Positions 58,635 through 64,000 of a DNA stretch of 64,000 nucleotides are shown here, piece by piece (position 1 is the first letter of the stretch; every line of letters starts with the position of its first letter). The stretch comes from Manihot esculenta. Lineage: Eukaryota > Streptophyta > Magnoliopsida > Malpighiales > Euphorbiaceae. The position numbers were made by a program, and so were the translations under genes. The stretch covers positions 15,176,419-15,240,418 of the forward strand of contig NC_035165.2 in NCBI RefSeq assembly GCF_001659605.2, in the 5' to 3' direction. A model generated the notes under the pieces. That model made no database searches and was not told the origin of the DNA. It saw only the letters and a program-made list of their open reading frames with translations.

Positions 58635-59616
58635 GCCTTGATCAAGAGGATCGCACCATGCACACCACACCCAGGGAAGTACACAGTTTCCTTTGTTCTT
58701 TTATGTTTCTTATACATTGAGGACAATGCATGATTTAAGTGTGGGGGTGCATATCTCTGAATTTTTACTTTTAAGTTTATTTTCGCTTTAATCTTTTTTA
58801 AGTTTATTTTCGCTTTAATCTTTAGTTTGCTTGCATTAGGCAAAAATTTTTCATTTTTGTTATTTTTATGCTTTCAATAAAACACACACAACCACAACCT
58901 TCTTCTTCTTTTTGTTTTGCTCCACTCAAACTGATGAACTATGGTTGAATGAGTCTTTCTTTCCATGACCCCATTAATGTGATAACTCTTTAAACTTATG
59001 TTGAATTACTTGCAGTGGGTTATATTCATGTTTGAGAATTGCCTTTTGAATTGAATCTTTGAGTTTGCCATGGAGAAAAATATATTGATGACCCTCAATT
59101 GATTGAGAATAAATTGAAATTGTGTGAATGAACTTAATGTGACTTGATTTAGCAATTGGTGTTGATTTGCCCAAATCATTGAGAGAAAGAAAATTTAGCA
59201 AAGGCAAAGACCTCAAAAGCACAAATTGAAAATTGTTTCAATGGTCAAAAGACTATGAACAAGGCAAGTAGCCACTTGGATAGGTGACCAACTGAAAAAT
59301 ATAAACCTTCAAATCAAAAATAGGTTGGTGACCTTTCCAAGCAAGATCTAAAGTGCAAAAGTCTGAATAAAGTACTTCAAGGTAAGGGCAAGTCAATCCA
59401 AAAGCTAGGAAAAAGTCTTAACAAATTAATGTGCATGATCTCTCTTGAGGAAAACAAATCCTAGCCATGGTAAGCAAAGGGAAACAAGGAAAGGAGGTAA
59501 GTAATCTTCATGCATATATTCTTCACTGCAATGCTTCAAAATGGGTGTCTTGAGTATGAGCTTAAGTGGAAATAAGGATCTAGAGGAAGAAAGCTTATTT
59601 GATTATGTTTATTTGC
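58635..59616 (+). other. Non-coding 3' region of the gag-only element
   Basis: No long ORF. It holds the first polypurine-like module (58717-58749), followed by about 870 bases of unrecognised sequence up to the second module next to the 3' LTR. Confidence 0.7.
58717..58749 (+). promoter_or_regulatory. Internal copy of the polypurine-tract module
   Basis: TTGAGGACAATGCATG, then TTTAAGTGTGGGGGTG. Its layout is the same as the terminal module exactly 900 bases downstream. Confidence 0.7.
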
Positions 59617-59651
59617 TTGAGGACAAGCAAAAACTTAAGTGTGGGGGTATT
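59617..59651 (+). promoter_or_regulatory. Polypurine tract next to the 3' LTR of the gag-only element
   Basis: TTGAGGACAAGCAAAAAC, then TTAAGTGTGGGGGTATT, abutting the LTR at 59652. The AAGTGTGGGGG form is characteristic of Athila/Tat-group elements. Confidence 0.85.
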
Positions 59652-61376
59652 TGATAGAGCATAATTTAGTCAATTTTATATTAATATTATTGATGAATAT
59701 TTACATGATTTCTGCTTAATTTAGTGCTTTTAATATTATTTTGCAGAAAATGGTATAAAAGGACATTCTGGAGAAAATACCCCTAAAACTGCCTTATTTG
59801 GAGCAAAAGAGAGCAAACCTGCCAAATTGAAATCAAGTCAAGCTAAATATGGAAAGTTCTAAATAAGGAAAGTGGCAAAGAAGGAAAGAACATTCAGCCA
59901 AAGCCATTTGAAATTCGAATTTCAAATCAGTAAGTTGCCCTTTCCTTATTCAAGAAGCCATATCTCAAGCTGCCATAATTGAAGAGCCAAAGAAGGAAAG
60001 TATTTTGAAATTCAAATCTCCAAGATTCATATTCAGATATTGGATTTCAAGATCCCACTCATTAAGGAAGCCAAATCTCAAGATCACATGTTCCCCACTT
60101 TATGCCATGCACATTCAAGTTTCCATAAAAGACTCCACCTTCCTCTTTAGTGAATGGGCACACTCCAAAAACGTGGGCAGCCTCTTGGACACACCTTGGG
60201 CAGTATCTTGAAGATCTTGGACAGCAATTAAAAGACTAAAGAGCCCCCACTTGCATGCTCCACGTTTTTGCCTTCACCCATACACAAAGAAGGCACATAA
60301 CTCACCAAGGGCACTTTGGGAAGTCTCCAAAAGACTCATGGATACTAAAAAGGAAATAGGCAGCCTCTCAACACCTATTCAAAGGCCTCAAGAACACAAG
60401 AAGAGGCACAATTCAACTCTCCAAATTCGGCCAAGCAAGGGCAGCCACACTCCAAGGGGCTTCTCCCCTCAATTTCGGTTCTTCTTTCTTCTTTTCTTTA
60501 ATTTTCTGTTTTGGTTCAGCCATGAGTGGCTGAAACCTTCTTTCTAGTTGAAGTTTGGTTGAAACTAAGGTTGTTTAAAAGGTTGTGAGATCTGAACATA
60601 AAGTGTTTGCTTTTGATTTATTCAATATTCATGCAATTGTGCTTAATTATAAAGATTGCTTTGTTGTTTTGATCAAATTGGCCACTTGATTCTTGATTGC
60701 AAAGTTAATTGATTGTTGATTAGGATATTTGTTAGTCCGTAATTGCTGGAAATATTCTGATCTAAGAACACTTGGTGTAAAAACCAAGAAATTGCATGAT
60801 CTAACATCATCTCATGCGTTTGAGTAGTTAGGGTTTGGATCTTTCTTGTTCTTCATGCAATTGGCAATTGTTTTGATGCCTATGGCCCAAGGACATTCCT
60901 TGGCAATTTGTTGATTAGTAATTGGTTAGAGGACGTTCCCTAATCAATTTGTTCATAAGGAAAGACATGGTGGTGAGAAGCGTCTTCCACCCCCATAACC
61001 AACCTATTGAGTTAATCAAGATTACCATGTTTCAATGATCAACCCAAACAACCAAAGTGGATCCATATCTTCAACTAGACCTTTCTCTTATTGATTTCCT
61101 CTTTTAGTTTTATTACTTGTTGTTTTAATTACTTTCATTAGTTGTTAATCAAATCATCTCAAAACCCCCCTTTTTACTTTCCTTGCACTTTACTTTTGTT
61201 CTATTTGCAATCACTTGCTTTCACTTGTGCTTTCAAATGGTTTGATTGGTCTTGATTAAGATAAATAAATAGGTAATCAATTCTCTGTGGATACGATCCT
61301 TCACCACTGTCTACAGTTGTATTTGTAGGTAACCAAGAAGGTTATTTTTGACCGGCTTCGACAACCGCTCCTGTCA
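59652..61376 (+). repeat. 3' LTR of the gag-only element
   Basis: 1,725 bp, same termini as the 5' copy, followed by the CCTGG duplication and the resumed Tekay-5 LTR. Confidence 0.95.
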
Positions 61377-63116
61377 CCTGGCCCGGCCAGGTCTTACAAC
61401 ATCAGTAGGCTAGTGGGGTCACCTGAGTCCAATCCACATCAACAGTAAATAATGCAATGCGTCATATTCGTGTAACTAATGCAATCAACCTATTACATAT
61501 AAACATGATGCATGAACATGCTTTAGGCATTTGATTTCTTTAAAATAAAAGATTAAGTTTAGTTCTACTCACCTCTGGTAGACGTTGGACTGACTCTGCA
61601 ACAGCTAACACTGATGGCCTCCCCGGTCCCTCGGGTCCAATCCTACACAGGTGGACTCGAATGAGGTGCCAAACACATTCTAACAACTCATAAACAACTA
61701 CCCAAAAACCCCCTAAAACATCACCAAAGCATGCATAGAAAATAACCATGAAAAGGCTGGACAGGGCACTTTCGGCGGCCGAACCCTCTCTCCAGAGACG
61801 AAACTCGGGCACATTCGGCGGCACCTTCGGCGGCCGAAAGTCCCTCTCCAGAGATGAAAGTCAGGCACTTTCGGCGGCCAAACCTTCCTTTGGTGGCCGA
61901 ACCTTCCTTTGGCGGCCGAAAGTCTGCTTTCAAGCCAAAACTTAACTTTCGGGGGCAAGGTTAGGCGGCCAATCCATGCATTCAAAGGCAGGTTCAGCGG
62001 CCGAAGCTACTTTCGGCGGCCGAACCTGAGTTCTTACCAGAAGGGCAGAACTCAGCTTCTCATGCATTCAAGCCTCCCAAACCTTCCAAACACCCCAAAA
62101 CAAGGACCCAACCTTACCTAAACATGCATAAACCCTTAACCATGCACAAAGGAGCTTAAACAAGCTTAAACCCCAAACAAAGAACATCATAAAGCATACA
62201 TATATAGCTTATGACCCACATAAGCCAAAACCAACAAAACCACTCAAAACCTCACTTGCTCTTTCCCAATCATGCATACACTCTCCCACATGCATAAACT
62301 AGCTTAAACCTTCAACATAACTTCACATAAACATACATAAACAAGCATAAGCATACATTGGGCATAAAACCCACATAAACCTAAACATGCATATCTACCC
62401 ATACTCAACCATTAAAACTCCATTAAACTTACTTAAAACTTCATTAAAACACAAGGAAAGCAAGGATCTACACTTACCTCTTGAAGATCGAGGGGTGGTG
62501 CGATCCCTAACTCGGAGGTGTGGAGGATCCAAGCTCCAAAAGCCTCCAAGCTCCCAAAACTCCTATTAAGCTTCAAAACTTCAAAACAAGGGTAGAACTC
62601 ATGAAAAACTTGAGGGATGGGTAGAGAAAGCACGAAAACGACCAAAGGAGTACAAAAAATCACCTGAGCTCGAGAATGGGGAGAAAACTCGCCCATTTCC
62701 GATCTGAGGGCTCTTTATAGGTGACCTGGTCAAAGACCTTCGGCAACCTAATGTGCTTCCTAAACTCATGCATGTTCGGCGGCCGAACTTGAGGTTCGGC
62801 GGCCGAACTTGAGGTTCGGCGGCCGAACCTTGGTTCGTTCAAACAAAGCTTTCGGAGGCCAAAAGCGCTCTTGAAGCCTTCCCATGTTCGGCGGCCGAAC
62901 TTCACTTTCGGCGGCCGAACCTGGCAAATGCCTCCTTAGTCTTTTCTTTTCAAAAACTCAATTCTTTTTCATTTAAAACCATGAAATCAGTAAAAACATT
63001 TTAGAAACACATTTTACCCCTCTAGAAGCCTCTGGCATCTTCAGAAATTCCAGATTCTAACGGAGATTCCGCCAGAAGGTAGGGATTCCGATATCGAAAT
63101 CTAGCCGGGTATTACA

Positions 63117-63154
63117 TTCTTCCCCCCTTTAAGAACATTCGTCTCCGAATGTTC
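63117..63154 (-). promoter_or_regulatory. Polypurine tract and hairpin of Tekay-5
   Basis: Minus strand: the complement of TTCTTCCCCCCTTTAA, and a perfect 9-bp hairpin at 63133-63154, as in the other Tekay elements. Confidence 0.83.
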
Positions 63155-63234
63155 CACAAACAAATAGGCATTCATAAAACATAGCATCAAGCATACATAA
63201 ACAAGCAAGCAACAAGCAAGCAAAACTTGAAAAC

Positions 63235-64000
63235 CTCTCTCCTAAAAGAGAGACACAAGTACTGCTGGAGTATAAACTCCCGGGTCTTCCAAACACACCT
63301 TTCCATGCTGTGGTGATCCCAAAGGACTTACACCAATAGGATTCCTTGTTCCTCAACTTCCTGACTTATGTGTCCATAATCCGCACTAACCGCTCAACAT
63401 AGGTGAGATCCCTTGAGATCTCCACCTCTGGTTCTTTAAGAACCTCACTCAGATCTGACACGAGCTTCCATAACACAGGAACATGGAAATCCGAATGGAC
63501 TTTCTCCATAGGAAATCACCCCCTCCATTGGAGACACCTTAGCAATACCCAACCTTCTCCTGAAACTCAACACGCTTCCAAAGCGCTACTCTGATCCCTT
63601 CCCTTTTTCTCTTCATCTTTACTAACTGGCTTCTTCTCACTACTAACCCAAAACTAACTCTAACTCTCACAGGTAGTACCCGGATTTCAGATCTATCTTG
63701 GAAAACAAATAGCTCCTACTAGCTGTCCCAATAGATCATCCATCCTACATGGGAATACCTGCCCTTGGTAGTGACCTTGGCCAACTGCTTACAGTCGTTA
63801 CAAAGTCTCAAGGATCTATCCTTCATTTACCACAGCAACACTGGAACACTCCAGGGTGAGGTACTAGGTCGGATAAAACCCTTGTCTACCAAGTCTCGCC
63901 ACTACTCTACCACTACCTCTCTCTACAACTGGTACTGAGGCTGGTTCCCCGACCCGACTACTAAACCCTCAAACAAGAGCTAGAACCCTCTAACAACCCC
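63235..64000 (-). pseudogene. Tekay-5 pol remnant with an integrase-to-RT internal deletion
   Basis: On the minus strand, 63235-63600 corresponds to the chromodomain and integrase C-terminus (complement of GGTCTTCC...CACCTTTCC, equivalent to TWETRE, and of the LTYVE region), with frameshifts and an internal loss near 63505. After about 70 unrecognised bases, sequence from about 63680 onward is the RT N-terminal region (complement of the [16 protein letters not shown], LCxDYRQL and RPSTSP segments). About 2 kb encoding the RT C-terminus, RNase H and integrase core is therefore missing. No usable frame remains. Confidence 0.75.

Larger units (their letters stand above)
55394..61376 (+). mobile_element. 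Complete non-autonomous gag-only LTR retrotransposon (Athila/Tat-related, TR-GAG type)
   Basis: 5,983 bp with 5-bp TSD CCTGG (55389-55393 and 61377-61381). Two LTRs of exactly 1,725 bp (55394-57118 and 59652-61376) differ by about twenty substitutions by eye and no indel. The internal region (2,533 bp) has a tRNA-Asp-type PBS, one 450-codon gag-like ORF and two polypurine-like modules, but no protease, RT, RNase H or integrase. Non-autonomous elements of this layout are known in plants as TR-GAGs. The PBS and the NPGW motif of the protein point to the Athila/Tat group as the source of the missing enzymes; this link is inferred. Confidence 0.95.
54553..63116 (-). repeat. 3' LTR of Tekay-5 (54553-55393 and 61382-63116)
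   Basis: About 2,576 bp after removing the nested element. It is longer than other Tekay LTRs partly because of a local duplication near 54735-54965, where two blocks share CCTCATCAAA and CAACACAACAT-like words. Its minisatellite uses the ATGCCTGGCCCAGCCAGG unit, interrupted by the nested element. Three motif copies start at 62775, 62795 and 62815 (20-bp period) and a pair at 62887/62907. The TATA-like TTTATA (62714-62719) is on the minus strand. Confidence 0.92.
54553..64000 (-). mobile_element. Tekay-5 (minus), left part; 3' LTR split by the gag-only element
   Basis: It starts TGTAACGACCC at 54553 inside Tekay-4 gag, preceded by CCTTG (54548-54552). The 3' LTR ends at 63116 and is followed by the polypurine tract, hairpin and a badly decayed, internally deleted pol to the window edge. 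The 5' LTR and the matching CCTTG should lie to the right. Confidence 0.9.

Overview
This is a repeat-dominated stretch of a plant nuclear genome. The evidence is chromovirus-type Ty3/gypsy LTR retrotransposons with an initiator-tRNA-Met primer site, solo LTRs with 5-bp target-site duplications (TSDs), nested insertions, and A/T-rich DNA between elements. A eudicot is likely; a Euphorbiaceae-type genome is only a guess. I found no convincing host protein-coding gene, tRNA, rRNA or CRISPR array. Names such as Tekay-1 are labels used here only.

Left block (1-10044). The 3' end of a broken CRM-like gypsy polyprotein (2-721) leads into its probable LTR. That LTR is split by an antisense solo LTR (1188-5888, TSD CTTTA), which is itself split by a sense solo LTR (1258-3787, TSD CCCGT). 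A third solo LTR (6242-7983, minus, TSD TATAT) belongs to the same family as the non-autonomous element at 55-61 kb. A/T-rich DNA follows.

Tekay-1 (10045-21935, TSD GCATA) is a complete but decayed Tekay/Del-type element. Its 5' LTR carries an antisense solo LTR (12086-14422, TSD TATGG). Its gag-pol has two nonsense changes and two frameshifts.

A/T-rich block (21936-29800). It holds an unclassified 0.8-kb unit ending in a TAA repeat, a roughly 420-bp sequence present twice, and a local tandem duplication. No gene was identified.

Right block (about 29580-64000) is a nested stack. A degenerate gypsy fragment (minus) abuts a CRM-like element (minus, 30421-34003). That element is entered by Tekay-3 (plus, from 34004), which is entered in gag by Tekay-4 (minus, from 37696). 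Tekay-4 received two insertions: Tekay-2 (plus, 39594-49334, TSD GGGAG) in its 3' LTR, and Tekay-5 (minus, from 54553) in its gag. The Tekay-5 3' LTR was in turn entered by a 5,983-bp non-autonomous gag-only element (55394-61376, TSD CCTGG). Tekay-3, -4 and -5 and the CRM-like element continue beyond the right edge.

Tekay-2 is nearly intact: one 2-bp deletion near the gag start interrupts an otherwise continuous gag-protease-RT-RNaseH-integrase-chromodomain frame. All Tekay LTRs share a C+G-rich inverted-repeat motif (TTCGGCCGCCGAA) in promoter-proximal and leader arrays, often at exact 20-bp spacing. They also share conserved splice-site-like signals, a subfamily-specific minisatellite, and a hairpin directly upstream of the polypurine tract. 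The motif arrays, the possible multi-intron leader and the paired CHG-type stop mutations are the most interesting signals here.
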